A program made the translations under genes and the position numbers. Shown one piece after another: positions 27,577 through 38,378 of a stretch of 64,000 nucleotides of DNA (positions are counted from its first letter, which is position 1; each line of letters opens with the position of its first letter). Source of the DNA: Cupriavidus pauculus (GTDB taxonomy: Bacteria; Pseudomonadota; Gammaproteobacteria; Burkholderiales; Burkholderiaceae); assembly GCF_008801835.1 (NCBI RefSeq), contig NZ_VZOW01000021.1, forward strand, positions 30,783 to 94,782. Direction: 5' to 3'. Under the pieces are notes generated by a model, which ran no database searches, was not told where the DNA came from, and was given only the letters and a program-made list of their open reading frames with translations.

Positions 27577-27622
27577 GCCTGCGCGCGGTTTTTGGCCGCG
27601 CAGGCGCCTGCGCGGGTTTTTC
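27577..27622 (+). terminator. overlapping hairpins directly after dnaA
   Basis: Three copies of one arm follow the stop codon: GCCTGCGCG (27577-27585), CGCGCAGGC (27597-27605), GCCTGCGCG (27606-27614). Arm two can pair with arm one or arm three, not both. Arms two and three are part of a perfect 20-bp palindrome (27596-27615) followed by GTTTTTC, the form of an intrinsic terminator. A second T-run (TTTTT) lies in the loop between arms one and two. Confidence 0.65.
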
Positions 27623-27941
27623 AGGGCCGGCCTTGCCGGGCTGGCATACTACAGGGTGCGCGTCCGGCGGCAAACGGACGCCAAAGCAACAGTTGGATCG
27701 CAGGAATTCGGCCTCAGATAAGGCTTTGCGGTGAGTCGGGACAAATTGGCGGGGGCAACCGCACCGCGGCGTGGCATTTTGTGCACAGCCGGGCGCTCCG
27801 CCGGATTTGCCCCGCTTCACCGCAGCGGCTTATCCTTGGTACAATGCGACTTTAACTCCTTGATTCCTAAGAAAATTTGGATATCGGGAAGGTTCGCCTG
27901 ATTCTGCGGTCGCCGACGACAAACGACGAAGGATAAATTCA
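27623..27941. other. dnaA-dnaN intergenic region
   Basis: No gene or RNA could be recognised. A TACAAT hexamer at 27840-27845 could be a -10 for dnaN, about 100 bases upstream of its ATG, but no good -35 accompanies it. The stretch suggests that dnaN has its own promoter in addition to any readthrough from dnaA. Confidence 0.4.
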
Positions 27942-29057
27942 ATGCAATTGGTCAAAACCTCGCGAGACAATCTGCTGCGTCCGCTGCAAATCGTGAGCGG
28001 CATCGTGGAGCGCCGCCACACCCTCCCGATCCTGGCCAACCTGCTGATTCGCAAGTCCGGCTCCAATGTGTCCTTTCTTTCGACGGACATCGAAATCCAG
28101 ATCACCACGCACGCCGAATGCGGCGTTGGCAGCGACGACGTTGCCACCACCGTGGCGGCGCGCAAGCTGCTCGATATTCTGCGCGCAATGCCCGACGGCG
28201 ACGTGGCGCTGTCGCTCAACGACAAGCGCATGACGGTGCAGTCCGGCAAAAGCCGGTTCGCGCTGCAGACGCTGGCCGCCGAGGAATTCCCGACGGTTGC
28301 CGAAGCCGCCGAATTCAACGCCAGCGTGAGCCTGCCGCAGAAGACCTTCAAGCATCTGCTGGCGATGGTCCATTTCGCGATGGCCCAGCAGGACATCCGC
28401 TATTACCTGAATGGCATGCTGCTGGTGGTCGATGGCAAGAAGGTCATGGCCGTTGCCACCGACGGCCACCGCCTCGCGTACTGCGGCGTCGAGCTCGAAA
28501 ACGAAGCCGCCGGCGTGGGTTCGCGGCAGGAAGTGATTATTCCGCGCAAGACCATTCTGGAACTGCAACGCCTGCTCGAAGACAACGACGATCCCGTGCA
28601 GGTGCAACTGGCGGCAAATCAGGTCAAGTTCACGTTTGCCAATGTGGAACTGATCAGCAAGCTGGTGGAAGGCAAGTTCCCGGATTTCCAGCGCGTCATT
28701 CCGAAGGGCTACAAGAATGCCTTCGCCATTGACCGCGTGAAGTTGCAGCAGGCGCTGCAGCGCACCGCGATTCTGACCACCGACAAATTCAAGGGCGTGC
28801 GCTGCATTCTTGATACGCACGTCCTGAAAATCAGCTCGACCAACGCCGATCAGGAAGAGGCGCAGGAAGAACTGGAACTCGATTATTCGGGCGATGCGCT
28901 CGATATCGGCTTTAACGTGACCTATCTGCTCGATGTGCTCGCCAACCTCAAGAGCGAACAGGTACAGGTCAGCCTCGGCGACTCCAATTCGAGTGCGCTG
29001 ATCACTGTGCCGGAAGACGACAACTTCAAGTATGTCGTGATGCCGATGCGCATTTGA
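27942..29057 (+). CDS. dnaN: DNA polymerase III subunit beta (sliding clamp)
   Basis: A 371-residue beta clamp of normal length with three similar domains. The start MQLVKTSRDNLLRPLQIVSGIVERRHTLP is typical, as are ATDGHRLAYC in the middle and the C-terminal YVVMPMRI, which contributes to the peptide-binding pocket. It tethers DNA polymerase III to DNA. The ATG is preceded by GAAGGATAA. It lies in the conserved dnaA-dnaN-gyrB order; recF is absent between dnaN and gyrB, as is usual in this bacterial group. Confidence 0.98.
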   Translation: MQLVKTSRDNLLRPLQIVSGIVERRHTLPILANLLIRKSGSNVSFLSTDIEIQITTHAECGVGSDDVATTVAARKLLDILRAMPDGDVALSLNDKRMTVQSGKSRFALQTLAAEEFPTVAEAAEFNASVSLPQKTFKHLLAMVHFAMAQQDIRYYLNGMLLVVDGKKVMAVATDGHRLAYCGVELENEAAGVGSRQEVIIPRKTILELQRLLEDNDDPVQVQLAANQVKFTFANVELISKLVEGKFPDFQRVIPKGYKNAFAIDRVKLQQALQRTAILTTDKFKGVRCILDTHVLKISSTNADQEEAQEELELDYSGDALDIGFNVTYLLDVLANLKSEQVQVSLGDSNSSALITVPEDDNFKYVVMPMRI

Positions 29058-29234
29058 TGGCCACCACCAAGTCGCCATCCATACACAATCGGGCACGCAC
29101 CGCAGCAGGGGCCGGATCCACGCGATCCGCCCCTTTTGCCGTTTTTAAGTAACCCGCAAATGCGGATTTGCCGCACCCGCCGCCTCTGGGCGCAGGTCGG
29201 CTTTCTCCGCTTTTGCCGTGAGTATCGTGAGTAG

Positions 29235-31766
<2,532 letters not shown>

Positions 31767-31814
31767 GGGAGGAGGTAATTAATTTGGGTGTCACAACACC
31801 CAATCCCTCGCCAC

Positions 31815-31844
31815 AAAAAATCCCGGCAATGCCGGGATTTTTTT
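31815..31844. terminator. bidirectional terminator after gyrB
   Basis: Perfect stem AAAAAATCCCGGC (31815-31827) and GCCGGGATTTTTT (31831-31843) with the loop AAT. A-run on one side and T-run on the other serve both the gyrB transcript from the left and the convergent methyltransferase-like gene from the right. Confidence 0.95.
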
Positions 31845-31872
31845 CAACCGCCAGCCTTCACCCCAAAAAAAA

Positions 31873-32532
31873 TCAATACACCCCCGGCAACAATCTCCAT
31901 GTGCGCGCGCAATAGCGTTCATATTCCTCGCCAAACTGGTCACGCAGCAGTGCTTCTTCTGCGCGGATTCGGGCGATCAGTGGGGGCAGCAGAAGTAGTG
32001 CCAATAACACGCCGACAACCGACCGGAATACCAGCGCCCAGCCTAGCGAGCCGATGATGAAGCCGAGATAGCTCGGATGGCGAATCGTGCGGTAGATGCC
32101 CGTTGTCACGAGCGTGTGGCCGGGCTGGATCGCGACCAGGCCGCTGAAGCGTTGGCCGAGTATGAATACGGGATAGAGTCGCAGGGCGCCGCCGATGAGG
32201 AATAGGGCAAAGCCGGACCAGCGGACCGTTTGGCCGTCGATGACCCAGAGCGACATGCGGTCGCAATAGGCGGGCAAATATCCTAGCAGCAGTCCTAGTA
32301 CGCCGAATGCCCAGAGTACCCATCGGTTGCCGCGATCCTCGCGTTCGCCGGGGCTGATATTGCCGCCGGAAAATACCGCGATAATCGCCATGACCATCAT
32401 GGCTGCAGCGGTTGCTGAGCGTGCGGCGTCGGCAAAGTAGGGTGCGATTCCGCCCCAGCCGAGAATCGGCAACGCCAGGTAGGCCAGGGATGCCGCGATA
32501 GTGAGGAACACCAGCCCGGGTTTGGGTTGCAT
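31873..32532 (-). CDS. isoprenylcysteine carboxylmethyltransferase family protein
   Basis: A 219-residue membrane protein of the ICMT/PEMT type. The ATG at 32532 has a perfect GGAGG ribosome site; the frame extends 18 codons upstream without one. Five or six hydrophobic segments are visible. The SAM-binding signature is in the C-terminal part: TTGIYRTIRHPSYLGFIIG and later GEEYERYCARTWRLLPGVY (conserved RHPxY and EEY/R). Bacterial members are orphan methyltransferases or reductase-like proteins with unknown substrates. Confidence 0.85.
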   Translation of the reverse strand: MQPKPGLVFLTIAASLAYLALPILGWGGIAPYFADAARSATAAAMMVMAIIAVFSGGNISPGEREDRGNRWVLWAFGVLGLLLGYLPAYCDRMSLWVIDGQTVRWSGFALFLIGGALRLYPVFILGQRFSGLVAIQPGHTLVTTGIYRTIRHPSYLGFIIGSLGWALVFRSVVGVLLALLLLPPLIARIRAEEALLRDQFGEEYERYCARTWRLLPGVY

Positions 32533-32690
32533 AGGGCCTCCGTTGTCGCTCGGTTTGCTGTGTAGGTTAGGCGCGTCCACGCCCAAACGTCCACCGCGCG
32601 CCGAACGTCACATGCGTACCAGTATCGATAACGCCCGCTGCGGCTCCGTGATTCGATGTGACAATACCGGATTGTCCAAGCCCCATTACG

Positions 32691-33032
32691 ATGTCTGCCA
32701 TGCCGCTTATCGATCTCAAAAATCTTCAGCAAGCCGCCGCCGATTTTGGTGAAGTGCGGGGTTGGGGCAAATATCACAGTCCCAAGAACCTGGCGATGGC
32801 GCTCAGTGTGGAAGTGGCCGAGCTGGTCGAGATCTTTCAGTGGCAGACCGAGAATGAATCGCGGCGGATTATGCAGACCGCGGAGCGCGATCACGTCGAG
32901 CAGGAGCTGGCCGATATCACGATTTATCTGACGCAGCTGGTGACGGCGCTTGGTGTCGATCTCGATGCTGCCGTGCGCAAGAAAATGGAGATGAACGCGC
33001 GCAAGTATCCGGCGCCTGGCGCGGGTGATTGA
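32691..33032 (+). CDS. MazG-like nucleotide pyrophosphohydrolase
   Basis: A 113-residue all-alpha NTP pyrophosphatase. The metal-binding signature is ALSVEVAELVEIFQW (ExxE) near residues 39-53 and EQELADITIYLTQL (ExxxD) near residues 70-85. The ATG at 32691 is preferred; 32700 is close behind. It is expected to hydrolyse nucleoside triphosphates to monophosphates, probably to clear damaged nucleotides. It is divergently placed to the ICMT-like gene. Confidence 0.87.
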   Translation: MSAMPLIDLKNLQQAAADFGEVRGWGKYHSPKNLAMALSVEVAELVEIFQWQTENESRRIMQTAERDHVEQELADITIYLTQLVTALGVDLDAAVRKKMEMNARKYPAPGAGD

Positions 33033-33130
33033 TGCGCCGTGCCACGCGCTATTCACGCGTCCGAATGTGGACAGTCACGTGCGTCAAATCCGGCTAGACT
33101 TGCTTCATTGCGAATTGCGGAGATCGAGTC

Positions 33131-34222
33131 ATGGCGGGGCGCAAGCACGGTGAGGCGGCGAGCAATATCCATATCGGCATCGGCGGCTGGAATTTTGCGC
33201 CGTGGCGTGACAACTTCTATCCCGCAGGTCTGGCGCACACGCGCGAGCTGGAATATGCCAGTCGGCATCTCACCGCGATAGAAATCAACAGCACGTATCA
33301 CGGCACGCAGAAGCGCACGTCGTTTGCCAATTGGCGCGATGCCACGCCGGACGGCTTTGTGTTTTCCGTGAAGGCGTCGCGCTTTGCCACCAATCGACGC
33401 ATTCTGGCCGAGGGCGCCGATTCCATCCATCGCTTTATCGACAGTGGCATCGCCGAGTTGCGCGAAAAGCTGGGTCCGGTGGTCTGGCAATTCGCGCCCA
33501 CCAAGCAGTTTGTGCCGGACGATTTCGAGGCGTTTCTGGATCTGCTGCCGGACTCGGTCGAAGGCGTCAAGCTGCGTCACGTACTCGAGGTGCGTCACGA
33601 GAGTTTCATGTGCGAGGCGTATCTGAAACTCGCGCGCAAATTCAAGGCGGCTACGGTATTTACCGATTCCCCAAAGTTTCCATCGTTCGCCGATCCCACA
33701 GCCGATTTCATTTACGCGCGGCTGATGAATGCGCAGGAAAATGTGGCGACTGGCTACGATGCCAAAGACCTCGATCAGTGGGCGTTGCGTGCCAGCGCCT
33801 GGGCTGCCGGCAAGGCGCCTGCCGATCTGCCGAATGTCGGCGAAAAATCCGGCGCGGCGCCAAAACCCAACGAGGTCTTTCTCTTCTTTATCAACGGCGC
33901 AAAAGAGCGCGCGCCCGCAGCCGCTCAGGCGCTTTTGGCGCGACTGGGCTGGACGCCGTCGGAATCCATGCCCGTAAAGGTTGCGACGACAAAACCGGCC
34001 GCGAAAACGGCCGCGACAGGCGCCGCGGTCGAGAAAACCGCCGTGAAGAAAACCGCCGAAAAGAAAACCGCTGCGAAGAAAACCGCGGGGAAGACATCCG
34101 CCCCAGCAAAGACACCAGCAAAAAAGTCACCGGCAAAAAAGTCTGCCACAAAGAAAACCGCCGCAAAGAAAGCGTCCACTACCTCGACGGCGGCGAAAAA
34201 GGCCGCACGCCAGGCAGCCTGA
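33131..34222 (+). CDS. DUF72 protein with lysine/alanine-rich tail
   Basis: A 363-residue protein. The DUF72 (YecE-like) TIM-barrel domain covers about residues 15-275: GIGGWNFAPWRDNFYPAG, INSTYHGTQKRTSFANW and FSVKASRFATN are typical. From about residue 282 the protein turns into a Lys/Ala/Thr-rich tail with repeats of KKTAxKKTA and PAKK, like histone H1 C-termini. The ATG has GGAG upstream. DUF72 proteins have no confirmed function; the tail should bind nucleic acid or other polyanions. Confidence 0.88.
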   Translation: MAGRKHGEAASNIHIGIGGWNFAPWRDNFYPAGLAHTRELEYASRHLTAIEINSTYHGTQKRTSFANWRDATPDGFVFSVKASRFATNRRILAEGADSIHRFIDSGIAELREKLGPVVWQFAPTKQFVPDDFEAFLDLLPDSVEGVKLRHVLEVRHESFMCEAYLKLARKFKAATVFTDSPKFPSFADPTADFIYARLMNAQENVATGYDAKDLDQWALRASAWAAGKAPADLPNVGEKSGAAPKPNEVFLFFINGAKERAPAAAQALLARLGWTPSESMPVKVATTKPAAKTAATGAAVEKTAVKKTAEKKTAAKKTAGKTSAPAKTPAKKSPAKKSATKKTAAKKASTTSTAAKKAARQAA

Positions 34223-34244
34223 CAGTTAGCCGCGCGAGGCCCGC

Positions 34245-34934
34245 ATGCGTATCAGTCAGACGCCCGCACCGCCACGGCAATCAGCCCAGCGCGCGTTCTC
34301 CGCGCTGCCGCTGGCGCAGACCTGGCTCGACGCGCTGGCCCAGTCCGGATATGACGCGATGACGCCAGTGCAGGCGGCGGTGCTGCCGCTGGTGCTGGCC
34401 GGGCATGACCTGATCCTGCCGATGCCGTCGGAAGACGACAGCATTGTGGCCCTGGCCGTCGCAGTGCTGCATCGTCTCGATCCGCGCCGCTTCGACGTAC
34501 AGGCGTTGGTCTTCTGCCCGACGCGCGAGCGAGCGGAGCGTGTAGCGCAATGTGCGCAACGTATCGCGCGATGTGCGGGCTATATCAAGGTGGCGACGCT
34601 GTGTAATGGTGCGTCGATGCGGCAACAAATCGACAAGCTGATTCATGGCGCGCATATCGCTGTGGGTACGCCGGGCCGATTGCTCGATCATGTCGACGCG
34701 GCCAGTCTCGATCTGCGTGCGGTGAACACGCTGGTATTCGACGAAGCGGACCTGATGCTTGACATGGGTTTTGTCGACGATCTCGCATTCGTGGCCAGTC
34801 GATGCCCCAAAGCGCGTCAGACATTGCTGCTGCATGGATCGGCCGATCCGGAGCCGGCGCCCGATGTGGTGCGGCTGGGGCGGCGCTGGATGCGCCGGCC
34901 GCGCATGCTGGCATTGATCCCGCCAGCGATGTAA
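34245..34934 (+). CDS. degenerate, half-size DEAD-box protein
   Basis: A 229-residue protein covering only the first RecA-like domain of a DEAD-box helicase. Visible motifs: the Q-motif region (GYDAMTPVQAAVLPLVLAG), motif Ia (PTRERAE), Ib (TPGRLLDH) and motif II with DEAD intact (VFDEADLMLDMGF). The Walker A segment that should read AxTGSGKT is instead PMPSEDDSI, so ATP binding is probably lost, and motif III SAT is replaced (HGSAD). The second RecA domain is absent. It begins 22 bases after the DUF72 gene. Either a pseudo-enzyme with an RNA-binding or regulatory role, or a decayed relic still in frame. Confidence 0.75.
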   Translation: MRISQTPAPPRQSAQRAFSALPLAQTWLDALAQSGYDAMTPVQAAVLPLVLAGHDLILPMPSEDDSIVALAVAVLHRLDPRRFDVQALVFCPTRERAERVAQCAQRIARCAGYIKVATLCNGASMRQQIDKLIHGAHIAVGTPGRLLDHVDAASLDLRAVNTLVFDEADLMLDMGFVDDLAFVASRCPKARQTLLLHGSADPEPAPDVVRLGRRWMRRPRMLALIPPAM

Positions 34935-35126
34935 TGCGGCACGCACTGCGCGGCCGTCCCAACATTTCTTGCAAAGATTCGTGAAAGTCACCCTGTGTGC
35001 GGCGCCCATCCTTTGCTAATCTGAAGAGACGTGGTCCAGCCAGGGTGCGGCGCTATTGCGCGGCGCCGCACGTTTTCCCGCGAAGAACCACAACTGTTTC
35101 CAAGACGGCAACAAGGAGTCGGTGAC

Positions 35127-35567
35127 ATGAAAACCGCACGGCAGGTTCTGGAAAACAAGGCGAGTCAGGCCATCTACAGCATTTCGCCAACCGCGACGGT
35201 CTATGCTGCGCTGCAGCTGATGGCCGACAAGCGGATTGGCGCGCTGCTTGTGATGGAGCACGGCAAGATCGTCGGCATCCTCAGTGAACGGGATTACGCG
35301 CGCAAGGTGATCCTGATGCAGCGCACCTCGCGCGAGACGCTGGTGCGGGAGATCATGACCACTGCGGTGATCTACGTCCGTGCCGATCAGAGCACTGACG
35401 AATGCATGGTGATGATGACGCGGCATCGCTTGCGTCACTTGCCGGTCATGCAAGGGGACGAGTTGATCGGCATGTTGTCGATCGGCGACCTTGTGAACGA
35501 CATCATCAGTGAACAGCGCTTCACAATCGAGCAACTGGAACACTACATCACGGGTGGACCCCGCTAA
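35127..35567 (+). CDS. CBS domain-containing protein
   Basis: A 146-residue protein made of two CBS motifs, about residues 8-65 (ISPTATVYAALQLMADKRIGALLV ... GILSERDYARKVI) and 75-130 (VRADQSTDECMVMMTRHRLRHLPV ... GMLSIGDLVNDII). The ATG at 35127 has AAGGAG. Such stand-alone pairs bind adenosyl compounds and act as cytoplasmic energy sensors. No partner gene is adjacent. Confidence 0.9.
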   Translation: MKTARQVLENKASQAIYSISPTATVYAALQLMADKRIGALLVMEHGKIVGILSERDYARKVILMQRTSRETLVREIMTTAVIYVRADQSTDECMVMMTRHRLRHLPVMQGDELIGMLSIGDLVNDIISEQRFTIEQLEHYITGGPR

Positions 35568-35613
35568 CGGGGCCCGGCGCGCTGATCGACCGCTCGCGGG
35601 TCAGCGTCGGCCC

Positions 35614-35653
35614 TGATTGGCCATGATCGGCTCTGATCCGCGCTGATCGGCCG
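35614..35653 (+). repeat. four 10-bp GAT-containing tandem units
   Basis: TGATTGGCCA, TGATCGGCTC, TGATCCGCGC and TGATCGGCCG follow each other with an exact 10-base period. A further TGATCGACCG lies at 35584, in the same phase. The period equals one helical turn, so the GAT motifs lie on one face of the DNA. Confidence 0.6.
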
Positions 35654-35770
35654 AACCTTCCTTCGGATGCCCGCATGAGCGGTGTGCCGACTGCCCGTCG
35701 CGCACCGCTGCCTTCACTCGTCCGCGTGCCGAGAGACGGACCTCGATACGCTGCGCCAAATGCTAAGCAT

Positions 35771-35797
35771 GCATATAATTATGCGGTTATTGAATTA
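35771..35797. promoter_or_regulatory. putative operator/promoter of the DHA2 exporter
   Basis: A/T-rich dyads GCATA-TAAT-TATGC (35771-35784) and TAATT-N12-AATTA (35776-35797) stand out in a high-GC background, 80-110 bases upstream of the exporter start. Exporter genes of this kind are commonly controlled by MarR or TetR repressors at such dyads; no regulator gene is adjacent. Confidence 0.35.
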
Positions 35798-35879
35798 GGT
35801 CGCGACGATGTGATGCGCGGCCTGCCTTTGCGGCGTCCCGCGCCGCGCGCCCTCGCTCCTCCGCCCGCCTTCTTCACGC

Positions 35880-37445
35880 ATGTCGCCGCCTGCCTCCACC
35901 GATTCCCCCGCTGTCGATTCGTCCGCGCCTCTCATCCACGATCACGCCGCGATCATGCGCGTTATCGGCGGGATCGTGCTGTGCATCCTGCTGGCGGCGC
36001 TGGACCAGACTGTCGTGATTCCGGCCGTTCCGGCCATCGCCAACGATCTCAACGGGTTTGGCCACCTCTCGTGGATCGTCACCGCGTACCTGATCGTGTC
36101 GACAGTGACCACGCCGCTGTACGGCAAGCTGTCGGACAGTTTTGGGCGCCGACGCCTGCTGATGCTGGCGATTTCGCTGTTTATCGGCGCGTCCGTGGCG
36201 TGCGCGATGGCGCAGTCGCTGACGCAGTTGATCCTGTTCCGCGCCTTGCAGGGCGTGGGCGGCGGCGGGTTGATGTCGCTGGCACAGGCTGCGATTGCCG
36301 ACGTGGTGGCGCCGCGCCAGCGCGGCCGCTATCAAGGGTATCTGGCAACGGTCTGGGCGGTTTCGTCGATCGCCGGGCCCCTGGTGGGCGGCTGGGTGTC
36401 GGATCACATGTCGTGGCGTTGGCTGTTCTGGATCAACGTGCCGCTGGGCCTGCTGGCGATGGCCATGTGCTACCGCGGCCTGGCGAACCTGCGCCCGCGC
36501 GGCGGCACGCCACGGGTGGACTGGCTCGGCGCGATCCTGCTGGCGGTGGCCATCGTCGCATTTCTGCTAGCGATGAGCTGGGCCGGCGACGCCTTCGACT
36601 GGATCTCGCTGGAAATGGCGGGGCTGCTGTTACTCACGCTGCTGGCCGTCGCGGCGCTGACGTGGCAGGAACGGCGCGCGTCGGACCCGATGCTGCCGCC
36701 GCGATTGTTCCGCAACCGCGCGTATGTGATGGGCGTGGGCGCGTCCGCGCTGGCCGCGCTCAACATCTTCCTGTGCATCTTCGCGCTGCCGTTGCTTTTC
36801 CAGCTGGTGCGTGACGCCGATGCCTCGATGTCCGGTCTACTGGTGGTGCCGTTCCTGCTGTCGACCGTTGCCGGCAACTTTGTGGTGGCGTGGCTGGCGC
36901 CGCGTCTGGGCCGCATGCGCGAGATCCTGAGCGGCGGCTACGCGGCCGCCGCCGTGGGCTTGATCGCGCTGGCGGCAGTGAGTGCCACGACGCCGACCGC
37001 GCTGGTGCTGCTGGCGATGACGATTGCCGGCGTCGGCCTGGGCATGTCGATGGTCGGGACGCTGATTTCGGTACAGAACGCGCTGGAGCGGCGCGATATG
37101 GGCGCCGGCACGGGCGCGCTGCTGGTGCTGCGCTCGCTGGGCAGCGCGCTGGGCGGTGCGCTGGCCGGAACGTTGCTGGCGATGGAGTTCCGCGATGCGC
37201 TGGCGCGCTCGGGCGTGACGCAGCCGCTCGATCTGGGGTCGCTGCGTCATGGCAGCGAGGCGATGGCGCAGTTGTCGCCCGCCGTGCGCCAGATGCTGGC
37301 CGGCGGCGTCGCATCCGGTTTCCATCTGATCTTTGCCGCCGGCGCGCTGGCCGCGATCGTCGCGCTGGTGATCGTCCGCCGCATGCCGGACCTGGAATTG
37401 CGCAGCAGCGTGACCGAGCACGCGGCCAAGATCCACATGGAATGA
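35880..37445 (+). CDS. DHA2-type MFS drug exporter (EmrB/QacA family)
   Basis: A 521-residue proton-driven multidrug exporter with about 14 predicted membrane helices. Family motifs: LDQTVVIPAVPAIANDL at the end of the first helix, the loop GKLSDSFGRRRLL (motif A), and GRYQGYLATVWAVSSIAGPLVGG (motif C region). The ATG at 35880 has no good ribosome site; an ATG at 35955 directly before the first helix is an alternative. No emrA-type membrane fusion gene adjoins, so it probably works alone in the inner membrane. Substrate unknown. Confidence 0.92.
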   Translation: MSPPASTDSPAVDSSAPLIHDHAAIMRVIGGIVLCILLAALDQTVVIPAVPAIANDLNGFGHLSWIVTAYLIVSTVTTPLYGKLSDSFGRRRLLMLAISLFIGASVACAMAQSLTQLILFRALQGVGGGGLMSLAQAAIADVVAPRQRGRYQGYLATVWAVSSIAGPLVGGWVSDHMSWRWLFWINVPLGLLAMAMCYRGLANLRPRGGTPRVDWLGAILLAVAIVAFLLAMSWAGDAFDWISLEMAGLLLLTLLAVAALTWQERRASDPMLPPRLFRNRAYVMGVGASALAALNIFLCIFALPLLFQLVRDADASMSGLLVVPFLLSTVAGNFVVAWLAPRLGRMREILSGGYAAAAVGLIALAAVSATTPTALVLLAMTIAGVGLGMSMVGTLISVQNALERRDMGAGTGALLVLRSLGSALGGALAGTLLAMEFRDALARSGVTQPLDLGSLRHGSEAMAQLSPAVRQMLAGGVASGFHLIFAAGALAAIVALVIVRRMPDLELRSSVTEHAAKIHME

Positions 37446-37522
37446 CTGCGGCCGCGCGTCATGACGCGATGCATCCGAAAGCGTAGACTTGCCTGCATTT
37501 CCAGACACCGGAGCCCGATCTC

Positions 37523-38176
37523 ATGTCTAGCCGAAGCACCACGACCGCCGCACCGATTGTGAAACCGCTGCAACGCCTGGCACTGGCCGGCGCGCTGAGT
37601 CTCGCGGCCACGGCGGCGATGCTGCCGCACCCGGCGCGCGCCGCCGACAAGCCCGCCGGCGTGGCGATCCAACCGGCGACCCAACCGGCTGGCAATTGTC
37701 CGGCGGCGCTGAATTTCCGCTTTCCGCGTCTGCAGGACGAATCGCCGCAAAACCTTTGCCAGTACGCCGGCAAGGTGGTGCTGGTGGTCAATACCGCCAG
37801 CTATTGCGGATTCACGCCCCAATACGAAGGGCTGGAAGCGCTTTACGCCAAATATCGCGATCGCGGACTCGTGGTGCTGGGCTTCCCGTCGAACGACTTC
37901 TCGCAGGAACCGGGATCGTCGAAGGAAATTTCCGATTTCTGCTACAACACCTACGGCGTCAAGTTTCCGATGCTCGGCAAATCCCACGTGCGCGGCGGCG
38001 AAGCCAATCCGATGTACGTGCTGCTTTCCAAGGAAACCGGCACCACGCCGAAGTGGAATTTCTACAAGTACCTGATCGACCGTAAGGGCCAGGTGGTGGG
38101 CAGCTACAACAGCATGGTCAAACCGGACGACAAGCAACTGGTCGCCAGGATCGAGGAACTGCTGGGCGCTCGCTGA
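37523..38176 (+). CDS. exported glutathione peroxidase-like protein
   Basis: A 217-residue thiol peroxidase of the GSHPx family with an N-terminal export signal (hydrophobic residues about 20-38, cleavage near ARAAD). The catalytic Cys is C95 in NTASYCGFTPQY. The WNFYKYL segment supplies the conserved Trp and Asn. The normal FPCNQF motif reads FPSNDF here, so the catalytic Gln position is Asp and the usual Cys is Ser; this may alter reactivity. It should reduce peroxides in the periplasm, probably via thioredoxin-like donors. Confidence 0.9.
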   Translation: MSSRSTTTAAPIVKPLQRLALAGALSLAATAAMLPHPARAADKPAGVAIQPATQPAGNCPAALNFRFPRLQDESPQNLCQYAGKVVLVVNTASYCGFTPQYEGLEALYAKYRDRGLVVLGFPSNDFSQEPGSSKEISDFCYNTYGVKFPMLGKSHVRGGEANPMYVLLSKETGTTPKWNFYKYLIDRKGQVVGSYNSMVKPDDKQLVARIEELLGAR

Positions 38177-38193
38177 TCCGCCGCCCCGCTAAC

Positions 38194-38263
38194 CGCCGAC
38201 AGCCGACAGCCGACAGCCGACATCCAACAACCGAAAGCCGAAAGCCGAAAGCCGACAGCCGAC
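38194..38263 (+). repeat. ten-unit heptanucleotide tandem array
   Basis: Ten consecutive 7-base units: GCCGACA four times, TCCAACA, ACCGAAA, GCCGAAA twice, then GCCGACA twice. The outer units are identical while the central ones have diverged. Just downstream, GGCTGTCGG and GGCTGTC (about 38279-38295) are inverted copies and could pair with the array. The array lies 18 bases after the peroxidase stop and 115 bases before the FAH-family start codon. Confidence 0.85.
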
Positions 38264-38378
38264 AGCAGATCCGCCGATTGGCTGTCGGGCGGCTGTCCCT
38301 GCGTCATGGAAGTCCTGCGCCGCCGCGCGCTGGCGATACGCTCGCGTGGCCGCGCCCACCCCCGAGGAGATAAAAGCG

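Larger units (their letters stand above)
35568..35879. other. intergenic region with GATC repeats and A/T-rich dyad
   Basis: A 312-base gap upstream of the DHA2 exporter. Four tandem 10-base units each starting TGAT (35614, 35624, 35634, 35644) form a degenerate repeat through 35653. Further right, an A/T-rich patch (35761-35800) contains GCATA-TAAT-TATGC (35771-35784) and TAATT...AATTA (35776-35797), a plausible promoter/operator for the exporter. No gene is convincing here. Confidence 0.5.

Noticed and set aside
38194..38263. Heptamer array considered as a CRISPR
   Set aside because: The units are 7 bases long with no spacers and there are no cas genes in the window.
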